From assembly GCA_019239785.1 (NCBI GenBank), contig JAFAZM010000215.1, positions 1-5,125 of the forward strand: DNA of 5,125 bases. Reading direction: 5' to 3'. A program made the translations under genes and the position numbers. Below, piece after piece: positions 1 through 5,125 of this stretch (its first letter is position 1; every line of letters starts with the position of its first letter). Under the pieces are notes generated by a model. That model was not told where the DNA came from and did not search any database. It worked only from the letters and a program-made list of their open reading frames with translations. The stretch is from Sphingomonadaceae bacterium (lineage in GTDB: Bacteria > Pseudomonadota > Alphaproteobacteria > Sphingomonadales > Sphingomonadaceae).

Positions 1-1259
1 TCCTTGTCGAGCAGATAATGGCTGACCACCGACGACCAGATCAGATCGTTCGCCCGCACCACGGAGAACAAGGCCTGCAATTCGTGCGCGGCCATCACGC
101 CCTTCGCCTCGAGGTGGCGCTCCATCGCCTCGACCTGGGCCGGCTCGGTGAAGGTCGCCCACTGGCCCATCTGCGCGAAGTCGAACATCGAGCCGATCGT
201 GGTCAGCGAGGCGATCCGTTCGCCCTGGCCGCGCGCGGCGAGCAAAGCGGCGGCGATCGCGGCGAGGGTGCCGCCCATGCAGAAGCCGAACAGGTCGGCC
301 TCGTTTTCGCCGGTCGCCTTCCGGATCGCGCCCAGCGCCGCGACCGGGCCGAGCTCCAGATAATCGGCGAGCCCCTTGTCGGCGAGCTCGGGGCCGGGAT
401 TGACCCAGGAGATGACGAACAAGCTGTGCCCCTGCTCGACCAGCCAGCGGATCAGGGAGGATCTGGGTTGCAGGTCGAGCAGATAATATTTGTTCACCAA
501 GGGCGGCACGTAGAGCAGCGGCCTTTTGTGCACCGTCTCCGTCGCCGGCGCATATTGGATGAGCTGCATCAATTCGTTCTGGAAGATCACGCTGCCCGGC
601 GTCGCGGCGAGGTCCTTGCCGAGCTCGAACCCGGCGGAGGCGCGGCGCTGCGGCAGCCGCGCCTCCGTGGCGGCGTCGGCGAGCAGATTGGCGAGGCCGG
701 AGAGCAGGCTGATCGCGCCGGTGTCGATCGCGCGGCGGATCGCCTCGGGGTTGGTGAAGGCGAAATTGGCGGGGGAGAGCGCGTTCAGATAAGCGGTGGT
801 GAAGAATTCGGCGCGGGTGCGGGTGGCCTCGTCGATCCCCTCGGCCTTGGTCACCAGCTCGGTCGCCTGGCGGGAGGCGAGCAGATAGGCCTGCTTGAGA
901 TAGTCGAACACCGGATCCTCGGACCAGGCCGGGTCGCCGAAGCGGCGGTCGCCGCGCGCCGGCGCGATCACCGGCTCCACCTCCTGGCCGGCGGCGCGGC
1001 GGGCGGCGGCGCCCCACAGCTCCGCCCATTCCGAAGCGGCGGCCTGGCTGGCCTGCAGCACGGCGAGCGGGTTCGACCAGAGCTGGGTGGTGAAATCGAA
1101 CATCGCCCGTGCGGGCGCGGTCGGATCGAAGGCGAAGCTCGCCGGCGGCGGCGCCTGCAGCGCCGCGATCCCGTTGCCGATCACCTTCGTCCAGGCGGCG
1201 GCCAATTCGGCCGGGCTCGGCGCGGATTCGGGGAGCTTCCAGATTCTGCTGTCGGTCAC
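1..1259 (-). CDS. phaC: Class I poly(3-hydroxyalkanoate) synthase, N-terminal 419 codons (3' end beyond left edge)
   Basis: This enzyme polymerises (R)-3-hydroxyacyl-CoA into polyhydroxyalkanoate, releasing CoA, at the surface of cytoplasmic storage granules. Landmarks of the PhaC N-terminal domain are DRRFGDPAW (104-112), then ALSPANFAFTNPEA, PGSVIFQNELMQLIQYAP (from 221) and VNKYYLLDLQP (Asn at 256). The alpha/beta-hydrolase part follows, with the lipase-like box GFCMGG whose nucleophile is Cys327, then NDLIW (404-408). C. necator PhaC has its nucleophile at Cys319, so spacing is normal for class I. The family usually runs to about 590 residues, so roughly 170 are missing, including the catalytic Asp and His. 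The start is GTG at 1259 (MTDSRIWKLPE...), the first usable start after the in-frame TGA of the upstream gene. Its Shine-Dalgarno is weak (AGGT). It lies 33 nt after the hydrolase gene and is probably cotranscribed. Identity is very secure; class I is inferred from length and context. Confidence 0.95.
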   Translation of the reverse strand, partial: MTDSRIWKLPESAPSPAELAAAWTKVIGNGIAALQAPPPASFAFDPTAPARAMFDFTTQLWSNPLAVLQASQAAASEWAELWGAAARRAAGQEVEPVIAPARGDRRFGDPAWSEDPVFDYLKQAYLLASRQATELVTKAEGIDEATRTRAEFFTTAYLNALSPANFAFTNPEAIRRAIDTGAISLLSGLANLLADAATEARLPQRRASAGFELGKDLAATPGSVIFQNELMQLIQYAPATETVHKRPLLYVPPLVNKYYLLDLQPRSSLIRWLVEQGHSLFVISWVNPGPELADKGLADYLELGPVAALGAIRKATGENEADLFGFCMGGTLAAIAAALLAARGQGERIASLTTIGSMFDFAQMGQWATFTEPAQVEAMERHLEAKGVMAAHELQALFSVVRANDLIWSSVVSHYLLDK

Positions 1260-1263
1260 GCGA

Positions 1264-1293
1264 TTACCTATAAATCCAGATGTGGCTGAGCAT
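1264..1293 (-). CDS. Possible 9-codon leader minigene between the HIBCH-family gene and phaC
   Basis: An ATG overlaps the hydrolase stop codon (TGATG) and opens a 9-codon frame (MLSHIWIYR) that ends in TAA four nucleotides before the phaC GTG. A GGAGA sits 7 nt upstream of this ATG, a better ribosome-binding site than anything before phaC. A ribosome finishing this minigene would stop beside the phaC start and could reinitiate there. It may instead be chance. No peptide function is suggested. Confidence 0.25.
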   Translation of the reverse strand: MLSHIWIYR

Positions 1294-2345
1294 CACTGCG
1301 TCTCCAGCGGGGTCCAGGCCTCCGCCGGCGGAAGGGGTTCGAAGATGCGGTCGATCATGGCGTCGGTGACGCCTTCGGGCGTCGCCGGGTTCCAGCGCGG
1401 CGCGTTGTCCTTGTCGATCAGCAAAGCCCGTACGCCCTCGATGAAGTCGGGATGGCGGAACATGCGCACGACGATGCCATATTCGAGGCGCATCTCGTCG
1501 AGGAAATGGAATTGCAGCGGGCTCTCGACCAGCAGCCGGAGCGAGACCTTGCAGGCGGTCGGCGACTTCGTCCGCAGCGTCGCCAATTCCTTCGCCGCCC
1601 AGTCCGAACCGTCCGCGTCCAGGCAGTCGAGAATGTCCTCGAGCCGGTCGGAGGCGAAGCAGCGGTCGATGATTTGGTAATTGCCGACGATCCGCGCCGG
1701 CGGCGGCTCGACGCTCGCGGCGCGCAGGATCGCCTCGACATGCTCGGGCACCTCGATCAGCTTGCGCTTCACCTCCTCGAGCCGCTCCGACGGGATATAA
1801 TGGGTGGCGAGGCCGAGGGCGAGGCACTCGGCGCCGTCGAGCCGCGCACCGGTCAAGGCGAGGAACTGGGCGATGCGGCCGCGCAGCCGGGAGAGGTAGC
1901 GCCCGCCGCCGACGTCGGGGAACAGGCCGATCCCGGTCTCCGGCATGGCGAAGACGGTCCGTTCGGTCGCGATCCGGTATTTGCAGGGGCAGGAGATGCC
2001 GACGCCGCCGCCCATCGTGATGCCGTCCATGAACACGACCCCGCGCTTGGGGTAAGTGTACATGAGGTGGTTCAGCCGATATTCGTGGAAGAAGAAGGCC
2101 CGGCCCGCTTCGCCATGGCCCTGGCTCGAGCGGGCGATGGTGACGACGTCGCCGCCGGCGCAGAAGCCGCGCCCCTCCGCATGATCGATCAGGATCAGCT
2201 TCACCTCGGGGTCGCGCTGCCACTCCAGCAGCGCGCGGGTCATCGCCTGCACCATGTCGAGGTCGAGCGCGTGCAGCGCCTTCGGGCGGTTGAGCCGAAG
2301 GCGGGCGGTGCGCCCCTCGCGCTTGGCGATGATCGATTCGCTCAT
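1293..2345 (-). CDS. 3-hydroxyisobutyryl-CoA hydrolase (crotonase superfamily, HIBCH type), 350 aa
   Basis: This enzyme hydrolyses 3-hydroxyisobutyryl-CoA to 3-hydroxyisobutyrate and CoA in cytosolic valine catabolism. The crotonase oxyanion-hole elements are FCAGGDV (61-67) and GITMGGGVG (108-116). PETGIGLFPDVGG follows, with Glu136 and Asp144 as the probable catalytic pair. Gly116 occupies the place where enoyl-CoA hydratases carry their first catalytic Glu (rat Glu144), which favours hydrolase over hydratase. The C-terminal signature is also HIBCH-like: EYGIVVRMF, then DFIEGVRALLIDKD and APRWNP (287-320). Length matches bacterial HIBCH proteins. The frame stays open upstream to a TTG at 2456, but ATG 2345 (MSESIIAK) starts the conserved fold and has GGAGA 10 nt before it. 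The gene precedes phaC with a 33-nt gap and is divergent from the receptor gene. Some bacterial relatives are annotated as enoyl-CoA hydratase; the hydrolase role is inferred from motifs and from the dehydrogenase nearby. Confidence 0.9.
   Translation of the reverse strand: MSESIIAKREGRTARLRLNRPKALHALDLDMVQAMTRALLEWQRDPEVKLILIDHAEGRGFCAGGDVVTIARSSQGHGEAGRAFFFHEYRLNHLMYTYPKRGVVFMDGITMGGGVGISCPCKYRIATERTVFAMPETGIGLFPDVGGGRYLSRLRGRIAQFLALTGARLDGAECLALGLATHYIPSERLEEVKRKLIEVPEHVEAILRAASVEPPPARIVGNYQIIDRCFASDRLEDILDCLDADGSDWAAKELATLRTKSPTACKVSLRLLVESPLQFHFLDEMRLEYGIVVRMFRHPDFIEGVRALLIDKDNAPRWNPATPEGVTDAMIDRIFEPLPPAEAWTPLETQ
1301..1305 (-). promoter_or_regulatory. Shine-Dalgarno-like GGAGA inside the end of the hydrolase gene
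   Basis: GGAGA lies in the last codons of the hydrolase gene, 7 nt before the ATG at 1293. It would serve that minigene rather than the phaC GTG, which is 41 nt away. The motif is clear, but its use is inferred. Confidence 0.35.
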
Positions 2346-2355
2346 CGACGGATCG

Positions 2356-2360
2356 TCTCC
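2356..2360 (-). promoter_or_regulatory. Ribosome-binding site of the HIBCH-family gene
   Basis: GGAGA lies 10 nt upstream of ATG 2345. It supports this start over the TTG at 2456, whose extra 37 residues are rich in Pro, Cys and Arg and do not resemble the family's N-terminus. Confidence 0.6.
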
Positions 2361-2377
2361 GCACCGCGGCGGATCGC

Positions 2378-2389
2378 AGGAGGAAGGAG
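2378..2389 (+). promoter_or_regulatory. Strong Shine-Dalgarno-like purine run
   Basis: AGGAGGAAGGAG ends 4 nt before ATG 2394 and matches the anti-Shine-Dalgarno sequence better than any other site in the window. It does not precede a recognised long gene, only a 23-codon frame. It could be fortuitous. Confidence 0.3.
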
Positions 2390-2393
2390 CGGC

Positions 2394-2465
2394 ATGGGCA
2401 CGTGTCGGATCGGGTTCATGCATCGGCAATCGGCAGGACGGAGGACATTTCCGCAAAACCTCTGA
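2394..2465 (+). CDS. Possible 23-aa leader ORF upstream of the receptor gene
   Basis: The frame reads MGTCRIGFMHRQ... and ends in TGA, 46 nt before the receptor ATG and in a different frame from it. Its only support is the strong purine-rich ribosome-binding site just upstream. The peptide is basic, contains one Cys and one His, and has no hydrophobic segment, so it is not a signal peptide. It would need a promoter within or very near the hydrolase 5' end. I do not recognise it, and chance is the more likely explanation. Confidence 0.18.
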   Translation: MGTCRIGFMHRQSAGRRTFPQNL

Positions 2466-2470
2466 AGTCG

Positions 2471-2500
2471 ATCGCTTGCAAGGGACGCAGCGATTTCGCT
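2471..2500 (+). repeat. Nested small inverted repeats upstream of the receptor gene
   Basis: ATCGCT (2471-2476) is complementary to AGCGAT (2489-2494). The same AGCGA (2489-2493) also pairs with TCGCT (2496-2500) in the near-perfect palindrome AGCGATTTCGCT. CTTGCAAG (2475-2482) is a further 8-bp palindrome. They lie 11-41 bp before the receptor start, where an operator would be expected. All arms are short and no known regulator's site is recognised. Confidence 0.35.
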
Positions 2501-2511
2501 AGCCGCAGGGA

Positions 2512-4473
2512 ATGTTGCTTCTCCTCGCGTCCGCGACGCTCCTAACGCCCCCCGACGATCGGGACAACGATCGGGAATCCAGGCCCGCCGAAGCGCGGCA
2601 TGCGCCCGCGCGCCATGACGCGGACGACGAGGAGGAAGGGGAGGACGAGGAGCGCGCCCAGCCCCAAAGCGAGATCACGGTGAGGGGGCGCCGGCTCGAC
2701 GCGGCGCGCACCAATGTGGACGAAGCTCTGGGCGCGAGCATCTATGCGCTCAGCAACGAAGCGATCGAAAATCGCCCCGGCGGCGAGACCGGCAGCATCG
2801 CCGCTTTGCTGGCGCAGACGCCAGGCGCCACGCAGGTCGGAGCAGGTCTCGCGATCCGGGGCGGGCGCGGGCTTCAGGTCCGGATCAACGACGTGATCGT
2901 GCCCGAGGCGATCGCCGACCCGGCCGACCATCTCAGCTCCAGGCTCGCCGAAACCACGCGGCTGATCACCGGCACGCTGCCGGCGCAATTCGGCTTTGCT
3001 CCGGGCGGCGTGATCAGCGTCACCACCAAGAACGGCCTCTATCAGCGCGGCGGCCAAGCCGAGCTATTCGCCGACAGCCGCGGGGGGGTCGAACCGGCGC
3101 TGGAATATGCGGGCTCGGCGGGGGGCACCAGCCTGTTCGGCTCGGGCAGCTTCGAGCGGGGCCGGTCCACTGTCGCCGACGGCTCCGGCCTTGTGGCCCG
3201 CGACGTCCGGCACGAACTGGAAGGCCTGGTCTTCGCCGACCATCTGCTCGGCGACTCCGACCGCGTCTCGCTCATCCTCGGCGGCTCCAGCGAGCGTCAC
3301 CGGATCGGCGCGACCGGGATCGTCGCCGGGGTGGAGCGGAGCAGCGACGGCTATGCCGTCGGCACCTTCCAGCACAGCGCCGACGGGCTCACGCTACAGG
3401 TCTCCCTGTTCGCCGGCGCGGCAGGCGACGAGGCCGCGTTCGCGCGGACCGAACGCGAGCGCCGCCGCTCCACTGGCACGCAGATCGACGCCTCCTATGC
3501 GCTGGGGGCCGTCCATGTCCTGCGCGCCGGCCTGCTCGTCGGCCGCACCTCCGAGCGCGAGACCGAGGCCGGGATTGTCGGCGCCAGCCGCCGCCGCACC
3601 GCCGTCGCCGCCTATCTCCAGGGCGAATGGAAGCTCGCGCCCGGCCTCACCTTCAATCCCGGCGTCCGCGCGGAATGGCTGCGCGGTTTCGGCAATAAAG
3701 CCGCGCTCCAGCCCCGGGCCAGCCTGGTCTGGAACGCGGTCGAGGGCCTGGCCGCCCATATCGGCTATGCCCGCTACGGGGCCGCGCCGCCGCTCGGCCT
3801 GGAACGCATACCGGGCACACTGCCCGACGAGCGGGACGATTATTTCGATGCCGGCATCCAGCAGCGAGTCGGGCCGCTGACCCTTGGTCTGGATGCCTAT
3901 TGGGACGCCGCCCGCAATGCCTTTGTCGCACGCGAGCGGCCCGGCACCGCGCGGGCCCCTGGCTTCGCCTTCGCGCGGGCACGCCGGCGCGGCGTCGAAT
4001 TCTCCGCGACCTATAGCGAGGGCCCCGTCTCTGCCTGGGCGAATCTCGCCCTCAGCCGGGCGCGGGGCCGCACGATCCTGGGCGGCGACCTTCTCTTTCC
4101 GGCGGCGACGATCGCGGCCGCGCGGATCCGCTGGATCGACTTCGCGGCGGAGCGGCCGCTCGCTTTCTCGGCGGGCGCCACCTGGCGGATCGGACATCTC
4201 AGCCTCGCCGCCGACATGGTCGCTGCGAGCGGAGCGGTCGGGACGATCGCCGCGGACGATCCGAACGGCGCGCGGCAGCGGGGCTATGCAAGCTTTGGGC
4301 TGGCGGCGGTCTACCATCTGCGCATTGCCGGCCAGCCGACCGACCTGCGCCTCGATCTCACCAATCTCACCAATGCCCGCTATCGAACCGGCGATGCCAC
4401 CGCGCTGGAGGGCGGCTGGACCCGGTTCGGCGCGCCACGTACTTTGCTGATCGGCATCGAGCAGGGGTTTTGA
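2512..4473 (+). CDS. TonB-dependent outer-membrane receptor, 653 aa, substrate unknown
   Basis: This is an outer-membrane beta-barrel for active uptake driven by TonB-ExbB-ExbD. A short hydrophobic N-terminus (MLLLLASATLLTPP) without basic residues serves as a possible signal peptide. A very acidic linker follows (36-47), then a TonB-box-like SEITVRGRR (53-61). The plug spans about 70-173: SIAALLAQTPGATQV, then AIRGGRGLQVRINDVIVPE, then LITGTLPAQFGFAPGGVISVTTKNG. The barrel runs from about 180 to the C-terminus. It ends with LDLTNLTNARY (614-624), a GAPRTLLIGIEQGF tail and a terminal Phe, as expected for Bam-dependent barrels. The length is at the short end for the family, so external loops are short. 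Start ATG 2512 follows an in-frame TAG at 2500 and has AGGG only 1 nt upstream; TTG 2515 is an alternative. No transporter, FecI/FecR pair or catabolic partner lies beside it, so the substrate cannot be named. Codon use and GC resemble the neighbours. Confidence 0.9.
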   Translation: MLLLLASATLLTPPDDRDNDRESRPAEARHAPARHDADDEEEGEDEERAQPQSEITVRGRRLDAARTNVDEALGASIYALSNEAIENRPGGETGSIAALLAQTPGATQVGAGLAIRGGRGLQVRINDVIVPEAIADPADHLSSRLAETTRLITGTLPAQFGFAPGGVISVTTKNGLYQRGGQAELFADSRGGVEPALEYAGSAGGTSLFGSGSFERGRSTVADGSGLVARDVRHELEGLVFADHLLGDSDRVSLILGGSSERHRIGATGIVAGVERSSDGYAVGTFQHSADGLTLQVSLFAGAAGDEAAFARTERERRRSTGTQIDASYALGAVHVLRAGLLVGRTSERETEAGIVGASRRRTAVAAYLQGEWKLAPGLTFNPGVRAEWLRGFGNKAALQPRASLVWNAVEGLAAHIGYARYGAAPPLGLERIPGTLPDERDDYFDAGIQQRVGPLTLGLDAYWDAARNAFVARERPGTARAPGFAFARARRRGVEFSATYSEGPVSAWANLALSRARGRTILGGDLLFPAATIAAARIRWIDFAAERPLAFSAGATWRIGHLSLAADMVAASGAVGTIAADDPNGARQRGYASFGLAAVYHLRIAGQPTDLRLDLTNLTNARYRTGDATALEGGWTRFGAPRTLLIGIEQGF

Positions 4474-4489
4474 GCCGGTTCGGCCGCCG
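4474..4489. other. 16-bp convergent intergenic spacer
   Basis: The receptor gene and the acyl-CoA dehydrogenase gene end tail to tail with 16 bp between their stops. The spacer contains GCCGgttCGGC, a 4-bp stem with a 3-nt loop (4474-4484), without a T-tract on either strand. It is not a convincing intrinsic terminator, so readthrough of either transcript into the opposite gene seems possible. Confidence 0.6.
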
Positions 4490-5125
4490 TCACTGCCGCG
4501 TCAGCTCCCGGCCGACGATCATCCGCATCACCTGGTTGGTGCCTTCGAGGATCGAGTGCACGCGCAGGTCGCGCCAGAAGCGCTCGATCGGATAATCCTG
4601 GAGATAGCCGTAGCCGCCGTGGAGCTGAAGCGCGCGGTCGACGATCGAGGAGCCCGAATCGGTGGCGAGGCGCTTCGCCATCGCGGCGAACTTGGTCTTG
4701 TCCGGCGCATTCTCGGTGACCTTCACCGCGGCCGCGTAGAGCAGCATCCGCGCCGCCTGCAGCTCGGTTTCCATGTCGGCGAGCATGAACTGGGTGTTCT
4801 GGAAATCGGCGATCGCCTGGCCGAACTGCTTGCGCTCCTTGGTGTACTTCACCGCCTCGTCGAGGCAGCGCTGGGCGCCGCCGAGGCTGCACGCGCCGAT
4901 GTTGAGCCGGCCGCCGTCCAGCCCCATCATCGCGATGCGGAAGCCCTCGCCCTCGCCGCCGACCAGATTCTCGGCGGGCACGCGGACCTCGTCGAAATTG
5001 ACCTGCGCGGTCGGCTGGGAGTGCCAGCCGAGCTTTCGCTCCTGGGCGCCGAAGCTGACCCCCGCCATATCCTTCTCGATCACCAGGCAGGATATGCCTT
5101 TCGGGCCCTCCGCGCCGGTGCGGAC
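4490..5125 (-). CDS. Acyl-CoA dehydrogenase, probable isobutyryl-CoA dehydrogenase (C-terminal 211 aa; 5' end beyond right edge)
   Basis: This flavoenzyme would oxidise isobutyryl-CoA to methacrylyl-CoA in valine degradation, passing electrons to electron-transfer flavoprotein. Residues are counted from the window edge. The middle beta-domain end contains GPKGISCLVIEK and SFGAQERKLGWHSQPT (24-39). The C-terminal helical domain has GLDGGRLNIGACSLGGAQ (68-84), the FAD-contacting ERKQFG (97-102) and LHGGYGYLQDYPIERFWRD (168-186). HSILEGTNQVMR (190-201) carries the probable catalytic base Glu194. The SFG...GW-SQPT segment and the GGR-NI--CSLG segment closely match my recollection of human ACAD8, more than short-chain or glutaryl-CoA dehydrogenases. 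About 170-180 N-terminal residues are missing. It runs in the same direction as the hydrolase and phaC genes but is separated from them by the oppositely oriented receptor gene. Family is certain; substrate is probable. Confidence 0.88.
   Translation of the reverse strand, partial: VRTGAEGPKGISCLVIEKDMAGVSFGAQERKLGWHSQPTAQVNFDEVRVPAENLVGGEGEGFRIAMMGLDGGRLNIGACSLGGAQRCLDEAVKYTKERKQFGQAIADFQNTQFMLADMETELQAARMLLYAAAVKVTENAPDKTKFAAMAKRLATDSGSSIVDRALQLHGGYGYLQDYPIERFWRDLRVHSILEGTNQVMRMIVGRELTRQ

Larger units (their letters stand above)
2346..2511. promoter_or_regulatory. Divergent intergenic region between the hydrolase and receptor genes
   Basis: These 166 bp separate two divergently transcribed genes and should hold both promoters. 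No strong sigma-70 pair is visible on either strand. For the receptor, TTGCAA (2476-2481) could be a -35, with CTAGCC (2499-2504) 17 bp later as a poor -10. Such a promoter would start transcription at about the ATG, which would make the mRNA nearly leaderless. TTGCAA is self-complementary, so it could also serve the minus strand. Both assignments are weak. No terminator or tRNA is seen. Confidence 0.4.

Noticed and set aside
121..180. Possible loss of a conserved motif in PhaC (DFAQMGQW where C. necator has DFADTG)
   Set aside because: This region is not part of the catalytic triad and varies in the family. The nucleophile box and all other landmarks are intact, so there is no reason to call the enzyme inactive.
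18..1289. A 423-codon open frame on the plus strand opposite phaC
   Set aside because: It is antisense to a fully conserved phaC frame. Its translation is low-complexity Arg/Gly/Glu-rich sequence typical of shadow frames in GC-rich DNA.
2346..2456. Extended N-terminus of the hydrolase from TTG 2456
   Set aside because: The extra 37 residues are Pro/Cys/Arg-rich and outside the conserved fold, while ATG 2345 has a suitable GGAGA upstream.
1452..2465. A 337-codon open frame on the plus strand opposite the hydrolase gene
   Set aside because: It lies antisense to a gene with clear crotonase motifs and has no recognisable domain. Only its last 23 codons, which extend into the intergenic region behind a good ribosome-binding site, were kept as a weak separate candidate.
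3394..4317. A 307-codon open frame on the minus strand opposite the receptor barrel
   Set aside because: It is a compositional shadow of the receptor gene, Arg/Gly/Ala-rich with no domain and no ribosome-binding site noted. The receptor frame shows family motifs at both ends.
4474..4484. Bidirectional terminator between the convergent genes
   Set aside because: The stem has only 4 bp and no T-tract follows it on either strand.

Overview
The window is GC-rich, gene-dense DNA that looks alphaproteobacterial and most resembles a sphingomonad (order Sphingomonadales). The reasons are the high GC, the compact valine-catabolism genes beside a polyhydroxyalkanoate (PHA) synthase, and a solitary TonB-dependent receptor whose TonB-box-like stretch ('EITVRGRR') recalls the 'DIVVTGxR' stretches common in that order. 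The taxonomic call rests on recalled family features, not on a search.

Layout from left to right. Positions 1-1259 (minus strand) carry the first 419 codons of phaC, a class I-type PHA synthase, cut by the left edge. Positions 1293-2345 (minus) carry a complete crotonase-fold 3-hydroxyisobutyryl-CoA hydrolase (HIBCH family), 33 nt upstream of phaC and probably in one transcript with it. Positions 2346-2511 are a divergent intergenic region with small inverted repeats and a doubtful leader ORF. Positions 2512-4473 (plus) encode a 653-residue TonB-dependent outer-membrane receptor. Only 16 bp separate its stop from that of the next gene. Positions 4490-5125 (minus) are the C-terminal 211 residues of an acyl-CoA dehydrogenase closely resembling isobutyryl-CoA dehydrogenase (ACAD8-like), cut by the right edge.

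The three minus-strand genes fit one metabolic theme. Isobutyryl-CoA dehydrogenase and 3-hydroxyisobutyryl-CoA hydrolase are two steps of valine degradation, which yields propionyl-CoA through downstream enzymes. PHA synthase polymerises hydroxyacyl-CoAs into storage granules. The receptor gene stands in opposite orientation between the two valine genes and has no visible partner, so it looks like an insertion into, or a boundary within, a formerly colinear cluster.

No RNA gene, CRISPR array, insertion sequence or obvious new system was found. The points most worth a second look are the receptor's position, the leader minigene at the HIBCH-phaC junction, and the unusual 5' end of the receptor gene.
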